Assembly: GCF_900142125.1 (NCBI RefSeq)
Contig: NZ_FQZT01000002.1
Coordinates: forward strand, 310,001-374,000
DNA from: Malonomonas rubra DSM 5091
GTDB taxonomy: Bacteria; Desulfobacterota; Desulfuromonadia; Desulfuromonadales; Geopsychrobacteraceae
Direction of reading: 5' to 3'
DNA length: 64,000 nt
The notes beneath the pieces are model-generated. The model did no database searches. It was not told the DNA's origin and saw nothing but the letters and a program-made list of their open reading frames with translations. Shown here piece after piece: positions 27,993 to 35,997 of the stretch (position 1 is its first letter; each line of letters begins with the position of its first letter). Position numbers and translations under genes: made by a program.

Positions 27993-28685
27993 TTATTCCT
28001 TCCTGCGCTTTCGTCCGTACCACGCTAAGCCGGCAAGGCCACTACCCAGAAGGAGGATCGTCGAAGGTTCTGGCACTGGCTCAGGTCCACTTCCTTCAAC
28101 TAAAGTACCGAATGCCTGAAATTCACCAATAGAATAGTTCGTATCCCAAGTGGTATTATAAGCATACAGTCTTAGCATGCTGGTCTCTACGGCCAAAAAG
28201 TCAATTCTGGAATCATAATCAATTCTACCGTCATTTCTAATGTCATCACCAAGAATTGTTGAAAAATTGTCCATTGAAGGGGAGGCAGAACCATAGCTAG
28301 AGAGTATTGTAAACAGAGGATTCCACCCAGTACCGGTAAAGTACTCAACGTCATACTGATCATTATTATCTACAGCAAGTCTTACGTCATTAAGGACATA
28401 CGTACTACCAAAATCGAAATAGAAAATGTCACGATTTGTTGCAAGGTTCCCACTGAAGGCTACATTGTTAACACCGTTCCAACGATCGGGCTCTGGATCA
28501 GAGTCGCCGCCATCCCACGCAGCTTCTTCAGGGAAATATCCATCCGTAATTACTCCAATATCACTTGCCCCATTTGCTTTTACGTCAATGTCTCCGTCAA
28601 GAGTTACGGCGAGATTTATTTGTGCAGCCTGAACCCCCACAGTCATTAATACGAATGCACTAACGCCCAGCAAAAAACTTCTCAT
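27993..28685 (-). CDS. PEP-CTERM exported protein, discoidin-like
   Basis: This 230-residue protein has an N-terminal signal peptide (cleavage near GVQAA) and a textbook PEP-CTERM sorting tail: VPEPSTILLLGSG, hydrophobic helix, then basic GRKRRKE. Such tails are cut by an exosortase and mark proteins for the cell surface or the EPS matrix. The body looks beta-rich, with FYFDFGSTYVLNDVRLAVDN and YDVEYFTGTGWNPL, a pattern seen in F5/8-type C (discoidin-like) carbohydrate-binding folds. That fold call is tentative. No exosortase gene is in the window. The gene lies inside the tRNA-Pro island. Confidence 0.85.
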   Translation of the reverse strand: MRSFLLGVSAFVLMTVGVQAAQINLAVTLDGDIDVKANGASDIGVITDGYFPEEAAWDGGDSDPEPDRWNGVNNVAFSGNLATNRDIFYFDFGSTYVLNDVRLAVDNNDQYDVEYFTGTGWNPLFTILSSYGSASPSMDNFSTILGDDIRNDGRIDYDSRIDFLAVETSMLRLYAYNTTWDTNYSIGEFQAFGTLVEGSGPEPVPEPSTILLLGSGLAGLAWYGRKRRKE

Positions 28686-29102
28686 GATTAGCTCCCCTTT
28701 CTGTTTAGGCAGTAAATTTTATGTGGATCAATAAGATTATATTCAACTGCAATATGTGAGCCTATCCCTAGAGAGCCGGAACCATTAAGGTTTCAGCTTT
28801 ACATGCTGCCACGATCCTTTAATGTAAGAATTTCCGTCAAATAAATTAGTATCGGTAGAAAAGTGGTATCTCAAAACTGTCGAGATACCGTTGCTTACTT
28901 TCTGCCCATAAATATAGCCTTAAGGCAACTACCTGCAGAGGCTTAATGTGTTGGAATCCTTAACACTTGCGCCCCCACTCTTACGAAAGGACCTGATCTT
29001 AGCAACTTAGCTAGGGGGCATTAAGTTTGCATATTCGCAATATCTTGTTTTTCGCATATTGCGAATATCATTGATCTTAATGTGCCGACAGAAGAGGATT
29101 CC
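28686..29102. other. Divergent intergenic region between the two PEP-CTERM genes
   Basis: This AT-rich region of 417 bp has no supportable ORF. It must hold the divergent promoters. The only clear structure is the 13-bp inverted operator-like pair at 29031-29068. Confidence 0.5.
29031..29068. promoter_or_regulatory. Operator-like pair of 13-bp inverted sites upstream of PEP-CTERM gene 2
   Basis: ATATTCGCAATAT (29031-29043) and its perfect reverse complement ATATTGCGAATAT (29056-29068) are 25 bp apart centre to centre. Each half is itself palindromic in its outer five bases. The pair ends about 34 bp before the ATG at 29103, so it fits a repressor or activator binding as two dimers. A hairpin role is possible, but the spacer is short and no U-tract follows. 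Confidence 0.55.
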
Positions 29103-29849
29103 ATGAGAAAAGTTTTTGTTTCAATTTTTGCCCTGAATTTATTTGCACTTAGCCCAGCATTGGCGACCAGTTTTGTAGCTATTGACAATATTAGCAATTC
29201 AACTTTAATCAGTGCAGGGGATGTTGTTTCTGGCAAATTCGACATCAACTATTTACTAGAGAATGATAGTGGTTTTTTGATGCAATATGACATAACAAGT
29301 GCATATATAAAGCTCAACTTCAGTGATTATGACCAAGTCATAGACTATCAATATCCAACATCAGCTTATAGCGTATATAATACATACCATTCACCATACT
29401 TTAATAATTACAGTTACTATCTTGAAAGAGACGGTTCAATGAAGTATAGCTATGAATATGAAGAAGTAGTCGTTGACGTTGGTGACTCTACTGAAACATA
29501 TAGCACTAACTATAATCATAGCGAATACACATCAAGATGGTATGATGGAAGTTTAAAAGATTCAAATAACAATAATTATTATTACTATACTGACTATAAT
29601 GTGATCCATGAAGGTTATTGGGGCTCACTTAGTGAAACATTTCAACTTTCTGATTCAGCCCTTTTGGATTTAGCCCTAGACGGTATACTCGATTTTACTG
29701 TGTCGGGAGCAGTGGGTGATATTAGTTTGCAGTCTGCTTCCCTTTATTTTGACATTGAACCAAATCCTGCCCCAGTCCCTGAACCCGCAACCTTTATCCT
29801 TCTTGGTAGTGGCTTGGCAGCACTGGCTTTTTATAGACGCCGCAGGTAG
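29103..29849 (+). CDS. PEP-CTERM exported protein, Tyr/Asn/Ser-rich
   Basis: This 248-residue protein has signal peptide MRKVFVSIFALNLFALSPALA and C-terminal sorting signal VPEPATFILLGSG, hydrophobic helix, then FYRRRR. The mature region is exceptionally Tyr/Asn/Ser/Asp-rich (SYEYEEVV, NNNNYYYYTDYN) with low-GC codons unlike the surrounding chromosome, which suggests recent transfer. It is followed by a terminator. The start at 29103 is chosen over GTG 29082 because AGAGGA lies just upstream of the ATG and the signal peptide begins there. No enzymatic domain is recognised; a surface or matrix protein is inferred. Confidence 0.82.
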   Translation: MRKVFVSIFALNLFALSPALATSFVAIDNISNSTLISAGDVVSGKFDINYLLENDSGFLMQYDITSAYIKLNFSDYDQVIDYQYPTSAYSVYNTYHSPYFNNYSYYLERDGSMKYSYEYEEVVVDVGDSTETYSTNYNHSEYTSRWYDGSLKDSNNNNYYYYTDYNVIHEGYWGSLSETFQLSDSALLDLALDGILDFTVSGAVGDISLQSASLYFDIEPNPAPVPEPATFILLGSGLAALAFYRRRR

Positions 29850-29882
29850 GGCACAAGGACCACATCGCAGCATCTCTTTGGT

Positions 29883-29907
29883 GGGGCCAGCAATGGCCCC
29901 GCTTTTT
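29883..29907 (+). terminator. Terminator of PEP-CTERM gene 2
   Basis: GGGGCCA-GCAA-TGGCCCC stem followed by GCTTTTT. Confidence 0.85.
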
Positions 29908-30437
29908 ATTCGTGCTTTAGCTTTAAATTCTCTCCTTTGAATTTTGAACCTAAACCTCAAAGTCATGGAGCTGGGTTCAGATGGGGGAGTTAGCATCTCA
30001 AAATTGTCAATTTATGAAACGACCGGAGCCCAGAGAGGGAGGGGCGGGGCGAATCTCTTAGCAGTTCGAATCTGAGACCGAGTGGGCAGGCATTTTTTTA
30101 TTTCCCCAAAATTTAAACTCACGGCAACGCCTTTACAAAATCTCCTCTACCAGAAAAAAAGCGGGTTGGGTCCAGGGGGTCGGAGGTTCGAATCCACTCG
30201 CTCCGACCATATTCATAACGATACCCAATAGTTATGCGTAAGAGACTAGCCCTAGTGGCTGGCCTTTTTTAGTTTCCGGGGATGGTCTGGGGCGATGAAT
30301 GGCTGAAAGTGGCTCAGGGATGGCCCTTAGAGTGTCCTCTTTTGATAGCTATGGTGGGTCCGGGGCGTTCAGGGGCTGGCCCAGCCCGGAGAGAGTGTTC
30401 TGAGGCAGAGCAATAAATGGCTTAGGTGAGTCAGCTT
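29908..30437. other. Gene-free stretch containing the right island boundary
   Basis: About 530 bp without a supportable ORF. It contains the right 44-bp tRNA-Pro repeat (30166-30209), a terminator-like structure about 40 bp beyond it, and a near-palindrome GGGCTGGCCCAGCCC around 30372-30386. Confidence 0.5.
30166..30209. repeat. attR-like direct repeat, orphan 3' half of tRNA-Pro
   Basis: 43 of 44 bases match the 3' half of the intact tRNA-Pro, including TTGGGTCC from the anticodon loop, the full T arm, acceptor strand and CCA. The 5' half is absent, so it is not a tRNA gene. Confidence 0.85.
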
Positions 30438-30866
30438 TTAGGAAGGGACAGGTTGACGATCCACTGCCAAAAGTCCTAATTCCTCTTCCAACCATCCAAA
30501 GACCGCTTCAAAATCTAGAGGTTTGTGAAAGATTTTACAGCCCAACCGTTCTGCTTTGATCAAATCTTCATCACTCCAAGCTGCTGACATGACAGCCTTG
30601 TTGCCAAATACGACATTGCAACCTTTTTCCTGCTGCTTTTCGATAAACTCAAGTCCTGTTAAATTTGGCATTTTGATATCAGTCAGTAAAAAATCACAAC
30701 AGGTGTCACGATCAGAATTTGGACATGTGAGGTCTGGCTTAGAAATAGCTGGGCAAAACGTAGGGTCCGAAAAACTCCGAACGTCGAAACCTCTTTTTGT
30801 CAGCTTGGCTGTCAAGCTAAATCTAATAAGATATTCGTCTTCAAAGATGAAAATTCTAGGCTTCAT
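30438..30866 (-). CDS. Orphan CheY-like receiver-domain protein
   Basis: This 142-residue single receiver domain has acidic pocket IFEDEYLIRF, phospho-acceptor Asp in LLTDIKMPNLTGLEF, Ser in AVMSAAWS at the switch Thr/Ser position, and Lys in KIFHKPLDF. No output domain is present. An insert relative to CheY (SKPDLTCPNSDRDTCC) holds three Cys. The ATG at 30866 is used because the family N-terminus (PRIFIFEDE) begins there; a longer TTG start has no support. No kinase gene is adjacent. It lies just outside the island. Confidence 0.8.
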   Translation of the reverse strand: MKPRIFIFEDEYLIRFSLTAKLTKRGFDVRSFSDPTFCPAISKPDLTCPNSDRDTCCDFLLTDIKMPNLTGLEFIEKQQEKGCNVVFGNKAVMSAAWSDEDLIKAERLGCKIFHKPLDFEAVFGWLEEELGLLAVDRQPVPS

Positions 30867-31417
30867 CGCAATCTCGCTTTTGTACTGGAAAAAGCAGCTC
30901 CTTCTCTTTATAGATTCAACGAGCAAAACATATACCCAGGCTCACCTTTCAAACAAAAAAAGCGCAAGCCTCAAATCACATAAAATGTAACAATCTGTAA
31001 ATATTCAACTATTCTGTTTTTCATATCGCTAGATTTTCTTTAAAACTTCTACGGAAATTTTTTAGAAAATTTTATTTCAGTTCTCAACCGGACTTTTGCC
31101 ATAGTCACACTGCCCGTTTCAGGGGAAATGCCCAAAAAGAAGAAGATAGATCCGAACCGGGGGAGACATTCCGAGGGTGATCCTGTCCTGACTGTTTTTC
31201 TTGACGTTCCCTGTCATATCGCCTGCATAAAGCTGCAGCCAAACCTCTCGCCTCAAGCTCACAGATGTGGCTGTTTTTTTCCTCACCAACCTCTGGCACA
31301 CCGCATCTGTACCTCTGAAGCATTCGGTCACTGAAAATATTTCTACGCTGTTAATAGCTGTTGACAATAATATTCGAATACTTCACTTTAGACATCTTTG
31401 GACAAAAAGGGAAACCA
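30867..31417. other. Intergenic region with candidate -35 and palindrome for the HTH/EIIA-like gene
   Basis: There is no supportable gene in 551 bp. Near the right end TTGACA (31361-31366) is followed at once by the perfect palindrome TATTCGAATA (31371-31380), positioned like an operator in a promoter spacer. The -10 match is poor. The rest shows nothing clear; short ORFs at 31105-31367 lack good SDs. Confidence 0.4.
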
Positions 31418-32086
31418 ATGGACAAAACATTCCTGACAGTAAAAGAGCTTGCAGCAAAACTCGGCGTTTCTGAAAAGACCGTTTATCGCATGATCAATGA
31501 CAAAGCGATTCCCTTTGTTATCAAGATTGGTGGGCAATGGCGTTTCAACAGTGAGAAAGTTGAAAAGTGGATTCTGGCATCCCAGCCCGGTGGGCATGTG
31601 CAGGGGCAGACAAATTACAAGGTAAAAATTGTTGATGCTTTAGCAAACGGCCAGATTATCTACCGCACCCACGGTAAAAACAGGGATGAGGTTCTGGATG
31701 AAATTCTCGGGATGCTCCCCGGTCTGGCAGACAACGAGGCAATCGAGATCAAAAAACACATCCTTTACAAGGAATCGATCATTTCTTCATCTCTGCAGGG
31801 ACTGTCGTTCATGGTTCCGAATACTGAAGCCCTCCCCCAACTTGAAAAATCGCTCCTCTTGATCGCTTTTCTGGAGGAACCGATGGATTTCAAAGCGATC
31901 GACCAGGTCGAAACGGAAGTGGTTTTCCTGCTACTTGCAGCGAATAAAACCGAACAGCTCATACTACAGACCCGGCTCAAAAGGCTCTTCATGGAAGCTG
32001 AGTTTATCAGCTTGATTAAACAGCAATTAAACCGAAGGGAACTTGTAGAAAAGATCGCAGACATAGAAAACAAACTGTTGAATTGA
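31418..32086 (+). CDS. Excisionase-type HTH fused to EIIA-like domain lacking the phospho-His
   Basis: Residues ~5-50 are a MerR/excisionase helix-turn-helix (FLTVKELAAKLGVSEKTVYRM ... WRFNSEKVEKWI). Residues ~70-215 resemble the PTS EIIA type-2 (fructose/PtsN) domain: RDEVLDEIL, KESIISSSLQGLSFMVPN, VETEVVFLLLAAN and LKRLFMEAEFI. In true EIIA the segment reads G-I-A-x-P-H; here it is GLSFMVPN, so the phosphorylated His is Asn. The protein may sense something else or bind an EIIA partner. The start is ATG at 31418 after AAGGGA. The SulP transporter gene begins 34 bp downstream, so it probably regulates or partners that transporter. Confidence 0.75.
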   Translation: MDKTFLTVKELAAKLGVSEKTVYRMINDKAIPFVIKIGGQWRFNSEKVEKWILASQPGGHVQGQTNYKVKIVDALANGQIIYRTHGKNRDEVLDEILGMLPGLADNEAIEIKKHILYKESIISSSLQGLSFMVPNTEALPQLEKSLLLIAFLEEPMDFKAIDQVETEVVFLLLAANKTEQLILQTRLKRLFMEAEFISLIKQQLNRRELVEKIADIENKLLN

Positions 32087-32120
32087 TTTTACGTTGCCAC
32101 AGGAAAGTACGGATTTCGCC

Positions 32121-33731
32121 ATGAAAAAACTGAATTTCACAACTCTGATCGGTGATCTTTTCGGTGGAGTCACCGCCAGCGTTATTGCCTTGCCTTTGGC
32201 ATTGGCATTCGGCGTAGCAAGCGGAGTCGGCGCTCAGGCCGGCATTTACGGAGCGATTGTTTTGGGCTTTGTTGCAGCACTGGCCGGCGGAACAAAGGTC
32301 CAGATATCCGGTCCCACCGGACCGATGACAATCGTTGCAGCGTCGACCCTGGTCCTTTTTCATGGTGATATCGGCCTGCTGATGGCCGTTGTCCTGCTGA
32401 CCGGTCTGTTTCAGATCCTGCTTGGTCTGCTGAAGGTAGGAAAGTTTGTCAAATATGTTCCGTACCCGGTCATTTCCGGTTTCATGAGCGGGATCGGCAT
32501 TATCATCATTTTGCTGCAGATCAATCCTCTCTGCGGCCTTGAGGCGGTGAGTTCCCCGCTGCAGGCTGTATCCTCTCTGACCAAAATCAGTTCTTCTTTT
32601 CAGGTAGACACCCTCTACGTCAGTCTCATTGCCCTGTTGATCGTGTTTTTCACACCGAAAAAGGTCGCGCGCATTATCCCGACCCCATTGCTGGCCCTTT
32701 TCACAGCGACAATTTTTTCGCAAGTGGCAGGCCTGAACGTCACGACAATCGGCGCAATTCCCGGTGGGCTGCCGAACCTGATTTTGCCCGATTTCGACCT
32801 GCCGCAGCTCTCCCTGATTTTATCCGCCTCCATGAGCCTTGCAGTGCTCGGGTCCATCGACAGCCTGCTCACGTCCCTGGTAGCAGATTCTCTGACCAAA
32901 ACCTCACACAACCCGAACCGGGAACTGATCGGCCAAGGGCTTGGCAACACCTTGACCTCTTTTGTCGGCGGCATCCCCGGAGCGGGGGCCACCATGCGTA
33001 CAGTCGTCAATGTCAAATCGGGGGGCACCACCCGCTTTTCAGGGGTGCTGCATGCGTTAATCCTGCTTGGAGTTCTGCTCGGACTTGGGCGCTATGCCGC
33101 CCTGGTTCCGATGGCCGTTCTTGCCGCAATCCTGATTAAAGTCGGCCTCGACATCGTCGATTACCGTTTTCTCAAAATTCTGCGCAAAGCCCCAAAGCAC
33201 GATTTGGCAATCATGCTGACAGTGCTGATTCTAACTGTTTTCTTCGATCTCATCATGGCGGTCGGCGTTGGGATTGTGCTTGCGTCCATCCTGCTGACCA
33301 TCCGCGTTACCTCCCAGGTTCGCTCGACCATCAACAATATGGAAGTTTCTGTCAGGGACAGCCATGGCTGCCAGAAATTGAATTTTGAAAAAAGCTTTCA
33401 CGTCAGAATCGTCGATATCGATGGGCCATTTTTCTTCGGATCAACATCTCAACTGGTGGGCCAGGTTGGCGATATGCTGGGAACCAAGGTCGTCATTTTC
33501 AATTGTACAAAGGTTCCTTTCATCGACTTATCAGCATTTTTTGCCCTGGGGGAAATCATTCTTAAACTGAAGGAAAAGGATATTCTCCCGTTTATTGTCG
33601 TGAACGAGGCCATCAAGGCAAAATTGATTCGGCTGGAAATCGGCACAATCCTGCGTGAAAAACACTTGTTCCTCGACTTTGATACAGCCCTTGAACATGC
33701 CAGAGATCACGTGTGTAACGCCCGGCCGTAA
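32121..33731 (+). CDS. SulP-family anion transporter with STAS domain
   Basis: This 536-residue protein has 10-14 hydrophobic helices with the SulP signature near the N-terminus (GVTASVIALPLALAFGVASG, GPTGPMTIVAA) and a cytoplasmic C-terminal STAS domain (about 430-530, VRIVDIDGPFFFGSTSQLV, DLSAFFALGEI). The family carries sulfate, bicarbonate or other anions; substrate cannot be read from sequence. ATG 32121 is preferred to TTG 32094 because the conserved N-terminus starts there. Co-transcription with the HTH/EIIA-like gene is likely from the 34-bp gap. Confidence 0.92.
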   Translation: MKKLNFTTLIGDLFGGVTASVIALPLALAFGVASGVGAQAGIYGAIVLGFVAALAGGTKVQISGPTGPMTIVAASTLVLFHGDIGLLMAVVLLTGLFQILLGLLKVGKFVKYVPYPVISGFMSGIGIIIILLQINPLCGLEAVSSPLQAVSSLTKISSSFQVDTLYVSLIALLIVFFTPKKVARIIPTPLLALFTATIFSQVAGLNVTTIGAIPGGLPNLILPDFDLPQLSLILSASMSLAVLGSIDSLLTSLVADSLTKTSHNPNRELIGQGLGNTLTSFVGGIPGAGATMRTVVNVKSGGTTRFSGVLHALILLGVLLGLGRYAALVPMAVLAAILIKVGLDIVDYRFLKILRKAPKHDLAIMLTVLILTVFFDLIMAVGVGIVLASILLTIRVTSQVRSTINNMEVSVRDSHGCQKLNFEKSFHVRIVDIDGPFFFGSTSQLVGQVGDMLGTKVVIFNCTKVPFIDLSAFFALGEIILKLKEKDILPFIVVNEAIKAKLIRLEIGTILREKHLFLDFDTALEHARDHVCNARP

Positions 33732-33812
33732 GAGGTGGGACGCAATCAGAAAACAGACAAATATCGGCAAAGGGATCGGACAGATTACAGGGGTTTGCAG
33801 TAATCATCCGGA

Positions 33813-35516
33813 TTAGCTGGTCACGGCTCCCTGAGACGCCGAAGACACCAAACGGGCATATTTAGACAGCACGCCGCGCTGGTATTTGTTCTCTTGCGGC
33901 AGCCAGTCCCGGCGACGCTGCTCCAACTCGCCCGGCTCGACTTTCAGGTTGAGCTGTTCCCTGGCCAGATCGATCTCGATGATGTCTCCTTCCCTTACCA
34001 GCGCAATATTCCCACCATCCTGCGCTTCCGGTGAAACATGCCCGATCATGATGCCATGGGTACCGCCGGAAAAACGCCCATCAGTAATCAAAGCCACGCT
34101 GTCGCCGAGGCCTGCGCCCATCAAGGCCGCCGAAGGTGACAACATTTCGCGCATACCGGGGCCACCTTTCGGCCCCTCATAGCGGATCACGACGATATCT
34201 TTTGGCTTTATTTCTCCGGAAAGTATCGCAGTCAACGCGTCCTCTTCGCGCTCGAAAACACGCGCCGGCCCGCTCATGGTCGCCAGATTCTTACCGCTCT
34301 GCTTGAGCACGCAGCCCTCTTCTGCCAGGTTGCCATAAAGGATCCGGATATGTGTCCCAGCCGGGGCATAGGGTGAGTCGAGCGGGTATAGCACATCTTG
34401 TCCGGAGGGTAATGCGGGTGCATCTGCAAGGTTTTCAGCGATGGTTTTACCACTAACAGTCAGGCAGTCCCCATGCAGAAAACCTGCATCGAGGAGATGC
34501 TTCATCAGCATCGGCACGCCACCGATCACATGCAGATCATTCATCAGGTAACGTCCGAAGGGTTTGAAATTACCAAGCAGTGGCACCCTGCGGGTGATCT
34601 CGGCAATATCGGTGAGGGATAATGCGACTCCCGCCTCTTTTGCCAGCGCAAGGATGTGCAAGACGGCATTGGTCGAACCACCGAGCGCCCAAGCGACGGT
34701 GAGGGCATTTTCAAACGCCTTGCGGGTCATGATCTGACGGGAACTGATATTTTGCTTGAGCAGGGCAATCATCGCCCTGGCCGAGGCAGCAGCATCGCTC
34801 CTTTTTCCCGCAGAGAGATTATTTGCCTCATCGACGGCCATATTCGACGAAGATCCGGGCAAGCTCATACCGAGCGCTTCGATGGCCGAAGCCATCGTGT
34901 TAGCAGTGTACATGCCACCGCAGGAGCCGGCTCCCGGGCAGGCGTGACATTCGATGCCGTGCAACTGTTTTTCATCGATCTTGCCGGCGGAGAAGGCACC
35001 GATCGCTTCAAAGGAGCTGACAATGTTCAACTCTTCGCCCTTGTGTCTGCCCGGCAGAATACTGCCGCCATAAAGGGTGAGACCAATCAGGTCGTTGCGG
35101 GCGATCGGCATCAGCGCAGCAGGAATGGTTTTGTCGCATCCGGACAGGGTGATCACACCGTCGACGCGGTAGCCTTCCGTCATCAGCTCAATCGAATCGG
35201 CGATCACCTCACGGCTGACCAGCGAATATTTCATCGCCTCGGTGCCCATGGAAATGCCGTCGGAAACCACCGGCGTACCGAAAATGATCGCCTTGCCACC
35301 TGCGGCTTCGATCTCTGCCTGCAGCAAGTCGCCCAGCTCGCGAATGTGGTCGTTGCACGGGGTCCCGTTGGTATAGGGGACCGCGAGGGCGATCAGCGGC
35401 TTGGCGAAATCCTCGTCACTGAAACGGACCGCTCGTAGCATGGTTCGTGCAGCAGTACGTTCAACCCAGTTGCCTTCATTACGATCGCCAGTGATCTCAT
35501 TGCTGCGACGTTTCAT
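33813..35516 (-). CDS. ilvD: Dihydroxy-acid dehydratase IlvD
   Basis: IlvD dehydrates dihydroxy-acids to 2-oxo acids in valine, isoleucine and pantothenate synthesis. The 567-residue length is normal. Fe-S ligands are visible in [14 protein letters not shown] and [16 protein letters not shown], with the substrate loop [15 protein letters not shown] and the C-terminal [19 protein letters not shown]. The start ATG has GGGAG upstream. It lies 10 bp after ilvN, so it is the third gene of ilvB-ilvN-ilvD. ilvC is not in the window. Confidence 0.96.
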   Translation of the reverse strand: MKRRSNEITGDRNEGNWVERTAARTMLRAVRFSDEDFAKPLIALAVPYTNGTPCNDHIRELGDLLQAEIEAAGGKAIIFGTPVVSDGISMGTEAMKYSLVSREVIADSIELMTEGYRVDGVITLSGCDKTIPAALMPIARNDLIGLTLYGGSILPGRHKGEELNIVSSFEAIGAFSAGKIDEKQLHGIECHACPGAGSCGGMYTANTMASAIEALGMSLPGSSSNMAVDEANNLSAGKRSDAAASARAMIALLKQNISSRQIMTRKAFENALTVAWALGGSTNAVLHILALAKEAGVALSLTDIAEITRRVPLLGNFKPFGRYLMNDLHVIGGVPMLMKHLLDAGFLHGDCLTVSGKTIAENLADAPALPSGQDVLYPLDSPYAPAGTHIRILYGNLAEEGCVLKQSGKNLATMSGPARVFEREEDALTAILSGEIKPKDIVVIRYEGPKGGPGMREMLSPSAALMGAGLGDSVALITDGRFSGGTHGIMIGHVSPEAQDGGNIALVREGDIIEIDLAREQLNLKVEPGELEQRRRDWLPQENKYQRGVLSKYARLVSSASQGAVTS

Positions 35517-35526
35517 AACCTGCTCC

Positions 35527-35997
35527 CTACTTTTCTAAAGCGGTCACCCCTGTTCGGGCAATTTCAATGATATGCTCCTGCCCGACTTCTTCGAGGAAAG
35601 CATCGATCCGCCGGGTCGATCCTGCGACTTGCAGGATATGGATATCCGCACTTTTCTGCTCGAGTACTTCAAAATTGTAACGACCATGAAATCCCTCCAG
35701 ATGCTTTGCAGGTACTTCCATTTTCACCACGGCCACTTCTCGCCAGTAGCTATGGTCGGTATCCAATTCTTTGACCGAAACGACCTCGGTGAACTTCTCC
35801 AGCTGCCTGATCACCTGCTGAACCTTGGCATCGTCATCTTCTTTCAGCGTGATGGTCATCCGGCTGATTCCCGGTTTACAGGCAGAACAGACAGTCAGAG
35901 TATCGACGTTGTACATTTTCTTGCGGATCAGCATCGAAACCTTGTTGAGAACACCGGGACGATTGAGCATAAAGGCCAGGATTGCGCGACGTTTCAT
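35527..35997 (-). CDS. ilvN: Acetolactate synthase regulatory subunit IlvN/IlvH
   Basis: This 156-residue small subunit has an N-terminal ACT domain ([24 protein letters not shown]) and the C-terminal domain of the family ([12 protein letters not shown]). It binds the catalytic subunit and confers valine feedback inhibition. It overlaps ilvB by 4 bp (ATGA), ensuring coupled translation. Confidence 0.95.
   Translation of the reverse strand: MKRRAILAFMLNRPGVLNKVSMLIRKKMYNVDTLTVCSACKPGISRMTITLKEDDDAKVQQVIRQLEKFTEVVSVKELDTDHSYWREVAVVKMEVPAKHLEGFHGRYNFEVLEQKSADIHILQVAGSTRRIDAFLEEVGQEHIIEIARTGVTALEK

Larger units (their letters stand above)
26906..30209. mobile_element. 3.26-kb island integrated at the 3' half of tRNA-Pro
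   Basis: A 44-bp direct repeat covering the anticodon-loop-to-CCA half of tRNA-Pro bounds the segment (26906-26949 and 30166-30209, one mismatch at the third base after AATCC). Inside are a serine recombinase, two PEP-CTERM proteins on opposite strands, short degenerate repeats and several terminators. The interior is visibly AT-richer than the flanks, especially 28.7-29.8 kb. There is no tyrosine integrase, which is the usual enzyme for tRNA sites. The island is therefore either a decayed remnant, mobilised in trans, or dependent on the serine enzyme. Confidence 0.7.

Noticed and set aside
30040-30110. Possible second decayed tRNA (GTTCGAAT inside a short arm)
   Set aside because: Only three base pairs support a T arm and the rest does not fold as a cloverleaf.
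26906-30209. Intact insertion sequence with transposase
   Set aside because: No transposase frame or terminal inverted repeats found; only the resolvase-type recombinase and tRNA-derived direct repeats.
31105-31367. Short overlapping minus-strand ORFs before the HTH/EIIA-like gene
   Set aside because: No good SD or recognisable domain; treated as intergenic.
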